DNA of 64,000 nucleotides from an uncultured Bacteroidia bacterium (GTDB lineage Bacteria; Bacteroidota; Bacteroidia; Bacteroidales; Prolixibacteraceae). The notes below the pieces were generated by a model. The model made no database searches. It worked only from the letters and a program-made list of their open reading frames with translations, and was not told where the DNA came from. Each line of letters opens with the position of its first letter. The stretch's first letter is position 1. The position numbers were made by a program, and so were the translations under genes. Positions 54,259 to 63,715 of the stretch are shown piece by piece. The stretch lies in the NCBI GenBank assembly GCA_903923905.1, contig CAIXZH010000093.1:62001-126000 (forward strand). Direction: 5' to 3'.

Positions 54259-56597
54259 GAAATAGAGAAAGGAATATCCAGATTTTTTTAAGTACGATTC
54301 TCCTGGTAGCTTCAGAAATTGTGGCAGCTCAGACGATCAATTTAAGCAAAGCGATCATAATAACAAGTGCGAAGGCCAATTTTCATACGGACAATACTGC
54401 CATTCGCATACTTCGGGAAGAAGTTAAATCGCGTACCTCTCTCGATCTTCAATTGGCTGAAAACTGGAAAAATGAAACGGCCATAATATTGGCTACCAGC
54501 AATGAAAGTGAAGTAAATGGGGTGAAAATCCCCAAACGGGAAGGGGTGAATTTACCCGAATTTAAAAAAGAAGGGTATCGGATTTTTTGTGGAAAGCGGG
54601 ATGGCCGGGATATAGTCTGGATCATAGGTTCAGATGAGCGGGGAATCCTGTTTGGAACAGGAAAATTGCTGCGCACAGCCATCATGAGTAAAAATAAATT
54701 CTACCTCAACGAGCCCCTCGATTTTGCCAGTTCCCCGATGCAATCCATTCGAGGACATCAGTTGGGCTATCGCAATCACGCCAACTCGTACGATGCATGG
54801 GATGTAAAGAAGTATGAACAGTACATTCGTGATCTCGTCATATTTGGGACCAATGCCATTGAGACAATACCTTTGGGTGACCGGGATGACAGCGTCCTTT
54901 TCCCGATCCCCCCTGAAGAGATGAATATTCATATCAGTGAGATCTGTGCCACCTATGGAATTGATTATTGGATCTGGACTCCGGTCTCGTGCGACCTGTC
55001 TGATAAGGTAAAAAGAGAGGCTGAGCTTGGCAGAGCCGAGGCCTTTTATAAAAAATGTCCCAAACTGGACAATGTCTTCTTCCCCGGAGGAGATCCGGGA
55101 GAAAACCATCCAAGGGATGTCCTGCCATTTCTGAAGGAATTAAATGACCGGTTGCAAAAATATCATCCCGGAGCAGGGATCTGGATATCGCTGCAGGGGT
55201 TTAATGCAGAGAAGATCGACTATTTCTATACCTATCTCGAAAAAAATAATCCGGACTGGTTACGAGGAGTAGTCACCGGTCCTGGAAGCCCTCCTATTGC
55301 AGAAACGAGGTACCGTCTTCCCAAAAAATATCTTCACCGTAATTATCCAGACATTACCCATAATGTGAGGTGTGACTATCCGGTTCAGAATTGGGATCAG
55401 GCCTATATGCTAACCATTGGGAGGGAGGGTTGTAATCCGCGACCGAACTTCTTTTCCAAAATACAGGGAGCGGCCGCACAGCTCACCGATGGATTTGTAT
55501 CCTATTCCGACGGGTGCCATGATGATGTGAATAAAGTGATCTGGAGTATGCGTAGCTGGGATAATGAAATGGAGCCCTCTGAGATCCTGACAGATTATTG
55601 CCGGTATTTCTTTGGTCCGGAGCTCGCAGTCCGGGGAGCCGAAGGGATAAATGCTTTGGAACAGGATTGGGTTGGCCCGATAAAAACCAATGGGGGCATC
55701 GAGACCACTTTTGAATTCTGGAAAAATCTGGGAAAAGAGAATCCGGGACTCTTAAACAACTGGCGCTGGAAAATGCTTGTGCTCCGCTCCTATTACGACA
55801 CCTACCAGCACCGCAGAAAAATCTATGAACAAAAACTCGAAAAAGAAGCGAATAAAATTCTTGCCACCGCCAAATCGATCGGTTCGGAAAATGCTATGAA
55901 TCAGGCTCTGGAGATAATTAATCGGGCCGAAACAAAACCGCTCAATATCGATATGCACCAGAAAATTGTCCGCTATTGCGATGACCTGTTTCATCTGATC
56001 GGATTGCAGACGGATGTTGAACACTACCATGCCGCAAATTCACAAAGAGGATGCATCCTGCAGTTCGTCAACTATCCCCTCAACAACCGCTGGTGGCTGG
56101 CTGATGAATTTAAGAAGATCGAAAAGATGGAGAACGAGGCAAAGAAACTGGAGCGGCTTGAGGTGATCCGGACCTGGGAAACGCCCGGCCCCGGGAGTTT
56201 CTATGATAATATTTCAAACATCGAGACCGGTCCGCGCGTGCTGACGACTTCATATGACGGCACAGATGTAGCGTGGTGGAATGGCGGGAACAGCCGTGCC
56301 CGGCTATCGTCCCAGCTTTTCCAGATTGACCCGGTTCTCGAATACAACAATCTCGATTTTAACGGTAAATACATAATCCGGGTAAGTGGTCAGGGTGAAG
56401 CGTTGATCAGGGTTGATGGCGAGCGTCTGGAACCCACATTGTACAACAAAGGTATTGGAGAGTTTAAAGAATTTGTAGTTCCCAAATGGATCACACAAGA
56501 TGGTAAAATGAGAGTTACCTTTGATCGTCCGGAGGAGTCACATTTGCGATGGACCAGTTATTCACATATCTCGGAAGTCTGGCTACTTAAACAATAA
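54255..56597 (+). CDS. Predicted secreted glycoside hydrolase, unassigned (copy 1 of a pair)
   Basis: The 780-residue protein has a signal peptide (LLVASEIVAAQ). Residues about 30-155 resemble the GH20b/GH67-N type beta domain (FGTGKLLRTA, IIGSDERGILF). Residues about 170-480 look like a TIM barrel (RGHQLGYRNHANSYDAW, FFPGGDPGENHP, IWISLQGF, ITHNVRCDYPVQ). A helical region and a C-terminal beta domain follow (LRWTSYSHISEVWLLK). GH67, GH84 and GH115 share this layout, but I cannot assign it. It is 780 residues long, as is the next gene product. Confidence 0.78.
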   Translation: MRNRERNIQIFLSTILLVASEIVAAQTINLSKAIIITSAKANFHTDNTAIRILREEVKSRTSLDLQLAENWKNETAIILATSNESEVNGVKIPKREGVNLPEFKKEGYRIFCGKRDGRDIVWIIGSDERGILFGTGKLLRTAIMSKNKFYLNEPLDFASSPMQSIRGHQLGYRNHANSYDAWDVKKYEQYIRDLVIFGTNAIETIPLGDRDDSVLFPIPPEEMNIHISEICATYGIDYWIWTPVSCDLSDKVKREAELGRAEAFYKKCPKLDNVFFPGGDPGENHPRDVLPFLKELNDRLQKYHPGAGIWISLQGFNAEKIDYFYTYLEKNNPDWLRGVVTGPGSPPIAETRYRLPKKYLHRNYPDITHNVRCDYPVQNWDQAYMLTIGREGCNPRPNFFSKIQGAAAQLTDGFVSYSDGCHDDVNKVIWSMRSWDNEMEPSEILTDYCRYFFGPELAVRGAEGINALEQDWVGPIKTNGGIETTFEFWKNLGKENPGLLNNWRWKMLVLRSYYDTYQHRRKIYEQKLEKEANKILATAKSIGSENAMNQALEIINRAETKPLNIDMHQKIVRYCDDLFHLIGLQTDVEHYHAANSQRGCILQFVNYPLNNRWWLADEFKKIEKMENEAKKLERLEVIRTWETPGPGSFYDNISNIETGPRVLTTSYDGTDVAWWNGGNSRARLSSQLFQIDPVLEYNNLDFNGKYIIRVSGQGEALIRVDGERLEPTLYNKGIGEFKEFVVPKWITQDGKMRVTFDRPEESHLRWTSYSHISEVWLLKQ

Positions 56598-56638
56598 AAT
56601 CAAAAATATTAGATTATTCAATTATTATACAGCTATAT

Positions 56639-58981
56639 ATGAATATTAATTTTAATTTTTCCCGAATTATTTTCACGGTTACCCTGTTGATTGTTACTGG
56701 GATTGTCTCTGCTCAGACCATCGATTTAAGCAAGGCAACCATCATTGCATCCAAAACCATTAAATCACCGGTAAGAGAAACGGAAATACGGGTATTACAG
56801 GAGGAGGTTGCAAAACGGACCGGAATCAATCCGGGAATGTCATCTATGATCGGAAAAACACCTGTTATTGTACTGGCAACAATCCAAGACAACGAAGTCG
56901 GTGGTCTGGCAGTTCCCAAACGCGCAGGTAACGATCTTCCGGAAACCAAGCCAGAAGGATTCCGAATTTTTCAGGACAGATCGGGTGGCCACGAAATTCT
57001 CTGGCTAGTCGGAGCCGACGAAAGAGGCGTCCTTTTTGCCATCGGACAATTCCTCAGAACTGCAGAACTCACCAAAAAGAAGATTAGCTTCAACAGCAGG
57101 AATGAAATTGCCACCTCTCCTGCCTATGCTATCCGCGGACATCAGGTGGGCTACCGGAATACTGCCAATTCCTGGGACGCCTGGAATCCCGCACAATTTG
57201 AGACCTACTTCCGTGAACTTGCCCTTTTCGGGGCCAACAGTATTGAAAATATCCCGTTTCATGACGGTCCTTTGGGCCCAAACATGAAATTCCCGCGTGA
57301 TTTCATGAATCAGAAAATGTCAGAAATCTGCCATAATTATGGTCTGGATTACTGGGCATGGACCCCTGCTGATGTCGATCTTTCAGATCCTGTAAAATTT
57401 AAGGCTGAATTACAAAAACATGCAGATTTTTATAAAAGTTGCATTAGGCTCGATGGGATCTTCTTTCCCGGAGGTGACCCAGGGAGCAACCACCCGAAAT
57501 ACGTAATGCCATTTCTGAAAGCACTTGCGGCTGAACTCCATAAATATCACCCCAATGCAGGAATGTGGGTTTCGCTGCAGGGCTTCAGCGACGATCAGGT
57601 TGATTATTTCTACGAATATCTTGAAAAGTACAGTCCCGACTGGCTGGCAGGGGTGGCAACAGGCCCCAGCAGCCCTGATCTGGCAGCAACCCGTTACCGT
57701 TTACCGAAGAAATACAAACACCGTCATTACCCGGATCTTACCCATACCATTCGTTGCCAGTATCCCACGGAAAACTGGGATCAGGCATTCGCGCTTACAG
57801 AAGGTCGCGAGATCTGCAATCCCCAGCCTTTTTACTATGCTAAAATCCATAACCGGTACGCTCCGCTTACAGACGGTTTTCTCTCCTATTCGGATGGAGT
57901 TCATGACGACGTAAATAAGGATATCTGGAGCCAGATGTCGTGGAATCCGGGAAAAGATGTCCGTCAGGTACTTGCAGAGTATTGCCGGTTCTTTTTCGGC
58001 TCATCAGTTGCCGAAGCCGGAGCCGATGGGATTCTGGCTCTCGAACGGAACTGGGTTGGTCCTGTAGAGGAAAACGGAGGTATTGAAACCACGTTCGCTT
58101 TCTGGCAAAACCTCGAAACCAAACATCCCGAACTGAAGGGAAACTGGCGGTGGCAGCAACTGGTGATGCGTTCTTACTATGACACTTATGTCAAGCGTCG
58201 CAAAGCCTACGAACAAAATCTTGAAAAAATGGCCAACCAGACTCTGGCTCAGGCCGGATTAACAGGTTCAGATAACGCCATGCAGGAGGCTTTGAACCTG
58301 GTCAATAAGGCAGATAAAGAACCCATATCACCTGAGTTAAGGCAAAGGATCGTAGATTACTGCGAAGCCCTTTTTCAATCGATCGGGATGCAAACAAGCG
58401 TGAAGAAATACAATGCCAGCGGCGAAGAACGGGGAGCCATTCTCGACTTCCTCGACTATCCCCTCAATAACCGCTGGTGGCTGGCAGATGAGTTTGCCAA
58501 AATCAGAAAAATGGCCACTGAAAAAGAGAAACTTGACCGTTTGGAGATTATCCGGACCTGGGAAAATCCGGGACCCGGTAGTTATTACGATAATATCTCC
58601 AACATTTCCAAAGGGATACATGTAAAAACAACGACTGAAGATGCCACAGACTTTGCCTGGTGGGATGACGGAATGAGCAGGAGACGGTTGTCGACACAGC
58701 TTTTTCAGAATTTCCCCAAACTGGAATACACCGATCTGGATCCAAATGGTCATTATACCATCCGGATTGCCGGATTTGGCGAAGCATTGCTCAGGGTGAA
58801 CGGTGAACGAATTGCCCCGACAATCTACAATAAAGGGTATGAGGAATTTAAGGAATTCCCTTTGACCCCCAAATATGTGAGCAGCGGAAAACTGGAGGTT
58901 ACCTTTGATCAGCCCGAAGAATCAAAACTGAACTGGAGGTCGCAATCCAAGGTTAGTGATATCTGGTTGTTGAAAAGATAA
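56639..58981 (+). CDS. Predicted secreted glycoside hydrolase, unassigned (copy 2 of a pair)
   Basis: The 780-residue protein matches copy 1 over its whole length: DERGVLFAIGQFLRTA, RGHQVGYRNTANSWDAW, FFPGGDPGSNHP, MWVSLQGF, LTHTIRCQYPTENWDQAF, YSDGVHDDVNK. Signal peptide ends near GIVSAQ. Conserved acidic positions in the barrel (YSDGxHDDVNK, GGDPG) are candidates for catalysis. It closes the run of paired genes and is followed by a hairpin at 58986-59018. Confidence 0.78.
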   Translation: MNINFNFSRIIFTVTLLIVTGIVSAQTIDLSKATIIASKTIKSPVRETEIRVLQEEVAKRTGINPGMSSMIGKTPVIVLATIQDNEVGGLAVPKRAGNDLPETKPEGFRIFQDRSGGHEILWLVGADERGVLFAIGQFLRTAELTKKKISFNSRNEIATSPAYAIRGHQVGYRNTANSWDAWNPAQFETYFRELALFGANSIENIPFHDGPLGPNMKFPRDFMNQKMSEICHNYGLDYWAWTPADVDLSDPVKFKAELQKHADFYKSCIRLDGIFFPGGDPGSNHPKYVMPFLKALAAELHKYHPNAGMWVSLQGFSDDQVDYFYEYLEKYSPDWLAGVATGPSSPDLAATRYRLPKKYKHRHYPDLTHTIRCQYPTENWDQAFALTEGREICNPQPFYYAKIHNRYAPLTDGFLSYSDGVHDDVNKDIWSQMSWNPGKDVRQVLAEYCRFFFGSSVAEAGADGILALERNWVGPVEENGGIETTFAFWQNLETKHPELKGNWRWQQLVMRSYYDTYVKRRKAYEQNLEKMANQTLAQAGLTGSDNAMQEALNLVNKADKEPISPELRQRIVDYCEALFQSIGMQTSVKKYNASGEERGAILDFLDYPLNNRWWLADEFAKIRKMATEKEKLDRLEIIRTWENPGPGSYYDNISNISKGIHVKTTTEDATDFAWWDDGMSRRRLSTQLFQNFPKLEYTDLDPNGHYTIRIAGFGEALLRVNGERIAPTIYNKGYEEFKEFPLTPKYVSSGKLEVTFDQPEESKLNWRSQSKVSDIWLLKR

Positions 58982-58985
58982 ACTG

Positions 58986-59018
58986 AGCCCTGACAAGGTT
59001 TGGAACCCTGTCAGGGCT
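58986..59018. terminator. Hairpin with ten-base stem after the glycoside-hydrolase pair
   Basis: AGCCCTGACA (58986-58995) and TGTCAGGGCT (59009-59018) are perfect reverse complements around a 13-base loop. It lies five bases after the stop and 21 bases before the next start. It may reduce read-through or be a REP-type repeat, since such CCCTGACA palindromes are frequent in Bacteroidota spacers. Confidence 0.55.
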
Positions 59019-59038
59019 GAAAGAATAAAAACAATTGA

Positions 59039-59959
59039 ATGAAGGAACTCTACCCTCTTTTGGGCATCGTAACAGTTTTAAATACACCCTTTAAAACCAA
59101 TAACTCCATTGATTTCAAGGCGCTGAAAATCAATGTGTGCGACGCCATGAAGGCAGGGGTGGCAGGATTTCTTGTCCCCGCAATGGCGTCTGAGGTTTAT
59201 AAACTTTCAGCTATTGAAAGGATTAAAATGGTCGCCGCGGTCCTTGAAGAGGTTGGCGGTAAAGTCCCGGTAATTGCCGGAGCAGGTGAGCCCGGACTCG
59301 CAAAAGCCAAATCGTTGCTTAATTCTTATATCGGTTTGGGATGCAGGAATGTGCTCGTCCAGATTCCCTATGAGAATGATAATCAGTTTAAGGCACATTT
59401 TATGGAGCTTGCAGGCATTGATTTGGATCTGATCATGTTGCAGGATTGGAATACTTCCGGATATGGTTTGCCGGATGATCTGATTTGCGATTTATTTGAG
59501 AAGGTGGAATCTTTCCGGTGCCTGAAAATTGAGACAGTTCCCGCCGGGGTAAAATACTCAAGGATATTGAACCTGACAGGCGGCAGGCTTAATGTAAGCG
59601 GAGGTTGGGCAGTCACGCAGATGATTGAAGGGTTGCAACGAGGTGTACATGCCTTTATGCCAACCGGAATGCATTGGATTTATGCGCAGATTTATGCGCT
59701 TTGGATTCAGGGAAAGGAAGATGATGCAACTGATTTATTTTACAAAATACTTCCAGTCCTCGCCTTCTCAAACCAGCATCTCGATATCTCCGTTCATTTC
59801 TTCAAAAGGTTGTTGCACCGACAGGGGATCTACCCGACTGACACGGTTCGTGAGCCGATACTTCCCTTTGACAGGATACACCAGGACATTGCAGATCAGC
59901 TGATCGAACGGGTTATCACGCTGGAAAATGAAATAAAATATAATATTGGAAGTTCATAG
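59039..59959 (+). CDS. Dihydrodipicolinate-synthase-family aldolase/lyase
   Basis: The 306-residue protein has DapA/NanA fold and length. The Schiff-base lysine is K163 (CLKIETVPAG). The N-terminal GFLVPAMASEVYKLS segment replaces the usual GTTGE-type motif, and MLQDWNTSGYG stands where the proton-relay Tyr region of lysine-synthesis DapA (YNxP) would be. It is therefore probably a catabolic 2-keto-acid aldolase or dehydratase for a sugar acid, not lysine biosynthesis. No signal peptide, so it works in the cytosol on the product of the exported enzymes. Confidence 0.88.
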   Translation: MKELYPLLGIVTVLNTPFKTNNSIDFKALKINVCDAMKAGVAGFLVPAMASEVYKLSAIERIKMVAAVLEEVGGKVPVIAGAGEPGLAKAKSLLNSYIGLGCRNVLVQIPYENDNQFKAHFMELAGIDLDLIMLQDWNTSGYGLPDDLICDLFEKVESFRCLKIETVPAGVKYSRILNLTGGRLNVSGGWAVTQMIEGLQRGVHAFMPTGMHWIYAQIYALWIQGKEDDATDLFYKILPVLAFSNQHLDISVHFFKRLLHRQGIYPTDTVREPILPFDRIHQDIADQLIERVITLENEIKYNIGSS

Positions 59960-60038
59960 TGGTGTATCGCGATACATCACTAAAGGATATCATCGTAATA
60001 AGGATGTAAGATTAAATGCCCCATCAATATCATTAATA

Positions 60039-61126
60039 ATGAATAATCATCAATTAATCAGCTACATCGCCCCCGGTGCACCCGCCACACGCCGGCCCGC
60101 AGGGGCGCATAATATCGCATTCCTGAGGCCTGAGATCGGTTTCACACCCAAATGGTACCGAAAATCGCTGGGTATCGACTTTGGGGAAAAATGGCATACC
60201 GATCCCGAATACCGACGCAAACCAGAATAGCTATGGCCGATGAACTCAAAAAAAGATTTCCCGGAACAATCATCGGACAAAATGGCGGGGGAACACTTGA
60301 TATATTGACCGGAACCTATGGCGCTTCTGCAATTGCCTCAATATATGGCATTCCCATCAGGTACGACCAGGAACAATGGCCGACCTCCGAACATCAATAT
60401 CTTACCGATGAGGAAACAGACCAACTAACACCTCCCGACCTGGATCAAAATGTCTTTTTTCAAACCTTGATGGAGCAGGTTGACTGGATCGGAAATCATG
60501 AAGGGAAGATTTCGGGTTATATGAACTGGCAGGGGGTGCTAAATAACGCCCAGCGTCTTCGGGGTCAGGATATCTTTATGGATATGTTCATGGCCCCTGA
60601 AAGGACCATGCATCTGCTCGATTGTGTTACAACAACCATGATTGATGCTGCCCGGAGATTGCTTCAAAAGCAGAAAAGCTTTGAGGATAATATGCCCTTC
60701 TTCACGGTAAGCAATTGCCTGGTAAATATGGTCGATCCCGGATTGTATGAGGAGTTTTTACTCCCGTTTGACCAGAAAATTGCAGCTGCTTTCGGGGTGA
60801 TCGGGATTCACAATTGCGCCTGGAGTGCCACACCCTATCTCGATCACTATGCAAAAATAGCGGGAGTAGCCTACCTCGATATGGGTCATGATTCAGATCT
60901 GGAGAAAGCAAGCCTATTGTTCCCGGATACCCGGCGTGCCATCATGTATACACCGATGGAATTAGCCGGTAAATCAAAAGAGGAGATTAAAGCCGACCTT
61001 GAAAGAATAGCCTTCAAGTATGGCCCGTGCGACATTGTAGCAGCAGATATCGAATCCGGAACTCCGGATAGTAAGGTATTGGATTTCATTCGTCTTTGTG
61101 AAGAAATATCACTAAAACACCAATAA
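60039..61126 (+). pseudogene. Uroporphyrinogen-decarboxylase-like protein gene, split by a one-base frameshift
   Basis: The first part reads from ATG 60039 (FLRPEIGFTPKWYRKSLGID, FGEKWHTDPEYRRK) and stops at TAG 60228-60230. The rest reads in another frame to TAA at 61126 (IAMADELKKRFPG, NQWPTSEHQYL-type region, GIHNCAW, PDTRRAIMY). Adding one A to the AAA at about 60216-60218 restores a single frame of 363 codons. The restored protein is of the URO-D/MtaA superfamily, which includes cobalamin-linked methyltransferases. The long C-terminal part alone has lost its start. True mutation and assembly error are both possible. Confidence 0.75.
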
Positions 61127-61160
61127 ACAAATCAATTTAAGCTGATTCCCCATTAATTTT

Positions 61161-63338
61161 ATGCGTAAAAACAGAATTATGAAACGATTAGTCATAGCGT
61201 TCTCCTTCCTGGTTATCTCCTTATTATTCACGTCGAATCCTTCCTTTGGACAGGGAGTTGCAGGTATCAAATCGGGGAAATATCTTCAGGAAATAAAAAC
61301 GGAAATTCAGCTGCCAAAACAGGCGCAGGCCACGGTTATCAAATTATTCCGAAACCAAAACCAGACAGTCGCTGTGACCTCCAATGGAGTATTCCGATAC
61401 ACCGGCAAACAATGGGCGGGCGAACCGTTTGGAACGGGATGGCTAACCGCTACCATCGATTCGAAGGGATTAATATGGCTGGCATCAGCCCAATCAGTTC
61501 AACGGGAGGGAGATCCCAAAAGAATTGACTTGCCTGAATATGCAAAAAAGGATACGATTCTCACCCTTTTGTGGCAAGATGGCCGGACACTTCAGGTTGG
61601 AACAACAAACGGAGTGTTGACTTATGACGGCACCTGGTCAAAACTTCCGGTTGCAGACGGGAAAAGAGTTCACGACATTCACCTGGATTCCAAAGGTGAT
61701 CTCTGGCTGGCGACCTCGGCTGGATTGTTGCGCCGGATGCACGGTAACTGGATTAACATGGACGAGGATATCATGGCTTACGGGTTAAAGCGGAACTACT
61801 TTGCGCTGCAAGCCGGACAATCATCAAACGCTGATCTCTTGTTTGGGGGACTATTTTCGGTTGGATGTATTGCCGAAAATGGCAATCATTGGATTCTCAG
61901 AGGATCCGATGGTTTGCCTTACGGACCCATTACCTCCATCCGCACACTGAAGAATGTGTTGTGGCTTGGAACCGACCGTGGTGCGATCAAGAGAGATGCA
62001 GGCTGGCATTACTTTAACGGTAAACGGTGGTTGGCCGACAATAAAGTCAATGACATTCTCCCGCTCGATGAATACACAACCTGGATTGCCACCCCCAAAG
62101 GGATCAGCCAGATTCAGCAGGTAGAGATGACTTTGGCTCAAAAGGCGGATGTTTTTGAGGAGCGCATCAAATTGCGGCACGACCGTTACGGTTTGGTGAG
62201 TGACTCACGTTTAAACTCCCCTGGCGATCTGTCCACCAATCAAACCTTCTCGAATGATAATGACGGGTTATGGACTTCCATTTACCTGGCAGCTGAATGT
62301 TACAGGTATGCCGTAACCAAAGATCCTGAGGCCAAAAAGAATGCCATTAAGGCCTTTGAAGCGATGGAACGGCTCGAAACCATAACCGGCATTCCGGGTT
62401 TTCCGGCACGTTCCCTGGCGGCAGCCGATGAAGATACGGGTGAAGGTGGCGAATGGCACCTTACGCCCGATCATAAATGGAAATGGAAAGGGGATACCAG
62501 CTCCGACGAGGTGGTCGGCCATATGTTCGCCTATCCGCTTTTCTATGATCTGGTAGCCGAAGGAGCGATGAAAGAGCGGGTAAAAAGCCTCGTTCATCGG
62601 ATTATGACCCATATCGTTGATCACAATTTTCAACTGATCGATCTTGATGGCATACCCACACGATGGGCGGTCTGGGCCCCTGATTCCCTGAACTTCTCAA
62701 AAAACTGGTGGTACGAAAAGGGGATAAACTCCATGCAGATACTTGCCTTTCTGAAGGCAGGTTATCATGTCACTGGAGATCAGAAATTTGAAAAAGCCTA
62801 TCAAACGCTGACACAAAAACACCATTATGCCGAAAATATGGTTCAGCAAAAAATGTACGGGCCGTTCGACGTGAATCATTCGGATGATGAGCTTGCCTTT
62901 CTCCCGAATTATACATTGTTCCGGTATGCCAATGATCCCAAATTGCTTCCCACCTATATCAAAAGTACACAGCGGACCTGGCGGATAATCCAGCCCGACC
63001 GGATTCCAATCTGGAACATCATTTCAAGTTCAGCCTTGAAGAAAGACTGCGATCTGAAGATTGCACTCGAAGAACTACAGCAGATCCCAATGGATCTGAT
63101 TACCTGGAGAATGGAGAATAGTCACCGGTTTGATTTACCTCAGGATCAGCTAAGTGACCGGTTTGGCAAGGCACAGTCACTGCGCCCCATTCCCACCCCT
63201 GAACGTGGAATATCCAAATGGAACAACAATACCTATGTCTATGATACAGGTTCGGATGGCTATGGTGAAGATGACGGCGCCTTCTTTTTACTCCCTTACT
63301 GGATGGGAAGGTATCATGGATTCTTGATTGAGAAATGA
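61161..63338 (+). CDS. Secreted two-part protein: regulator-type beta-propeller and alpha-toroid
   Basis: The 725-residue protein has a signal peptide (LLFTSNPSFGQG). Residues about 50-325 are propeller blades of the two-component-regulator type (IDSKGLIWLASA, LDSKGDLWLATSAG, NVLWLGTDRGAI). Residues about 330-720 are helical with YRYAVTKDPEAKKNAIKAFEAME, WWYEKGINSMQILAF and aromatic acid patches, like an alpha/alpha-toroid glycosidase or lyase. There is no histidine kinase or transmembrane part, so it is not a hybrid sensor. It may bind or cleave the glycan; I cannot assign a family. Confidence 0.72.
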   Translation: MRKNRIMKRLVIAFSFLVISLLFTSNPSFGQGVAGIKSGKYLQEIKTEIQLPKQAQATVIKLFRNQNQTVAVTSNGVFRYTGKQWAGEPFGTGWLTATIDSKGLIWLASAQSVQREGDPKRIDLPEYAKKDTILTLLWQDGRTLQVGTTNGVLTYDGTWSKLPVADGKRVHDIHLDSKGDLWLATSAGLLRRMHGNWINMDEDIMAYGLKRNYFALQAGQSSNADLLFGGLFSVGCIAENGNHWILRGSDGLPYGPITSIRTLKNVLWLGTDRGAIKRDAGWHYFNGKRWLADNKVNDILPLDEYTTWIATPKGISQIQQVEMTLAQKADVFEERIKLRHDRYGLVSDSRLNSPGDLSTNQTFSNDNDGLWTSIYLAAECYRYAVTKDPEAKKNAIKAFEAMERLETITGIPGFPARSLAAADEDTGEGGEWHLTPDHKWKWKGDTSSDEVVGHMFAYPLFYDLVAEGAMKERVKSLVHRIMTHIVDHNFQLIDLDGIPTRWAVWAPDSLNFSKNWWYEKGINSMQILAFLKAGYHVTGDQKFEKAYQTLTQKHHYAENMVQQKMYGPFDVNHSDDELAFLPNYTLFRYANDPKLLPTYIKSTQRTWRIIQPDRIPIWNIISSSALKKDCDLKIALEELQQIPMDLITWRMENSHRFDLPQDQLSDRFGKAQSLRPIPTPERGISKWNNNTYVYDTGSDGYGEDDGAFFLLPYWMGRYHGFLIEK

Positions 63339-63715
63339 GAATTGCAGACTATAAACGTAGCAGCTATTCTCCAAAAAATGTTTGCCTTGATAAATTGCCG
63401 ATTGTTAGACTATCTTGCCTTGATTAATTGCTGATCGATTGGCAAATTTTAGAATCACTTTTTTTGCACCAAAGGCGCTAAATGTTAATGATCCACAAAG
63501 AATTTGGGGAGAGGTATACGATAGAACCTGCAACCCTGAGTAGGGTTGTATTAATGCTATTTATTTAATATTCAACCTAATTCAGGGTTGCTCTTGTTAT
63601 GTAATTTCTAACCCTCAGATTTACTGGGGGTGATTAAGATTACACCATAAGTGGTATGAGCTTCAACCCAATTGTGTGGCGATATTGAATTTTGGTTTTT
63701 ATATTAAAGATCGCT
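63339..63715. repeat. Spacer with direct repeat and REP-like palindromes
   Basis: TTGCCTTGATAAATTGC (from 63382) recurs with small changes from 63415. CAACCCT-GAGT-AGGGTTG (63531-63548) is a hairpin and CAACC..GGGTTG (63573-63590) a weaker one; both resemble the CAACCCG palindromes near 31350. The two adjoining genes converge here, so it may end both transcripts. No gene is seen. Confidence 0.5.

Noticed and set aside
59946-60038. Extra N-terminal 31 codons for the URO-D-like protein
   Set aside because: They overlap the end of the DapA-family gene and do not resemble the family's N-terminus; the ATG at 60039 does.
60150-60230. Programmed -1 frameshift in the URO-D-like gene
   Set aside because: The overlap lacks a strong slippery heptamer and a clear downstream structure; a lost base explains it more simply.
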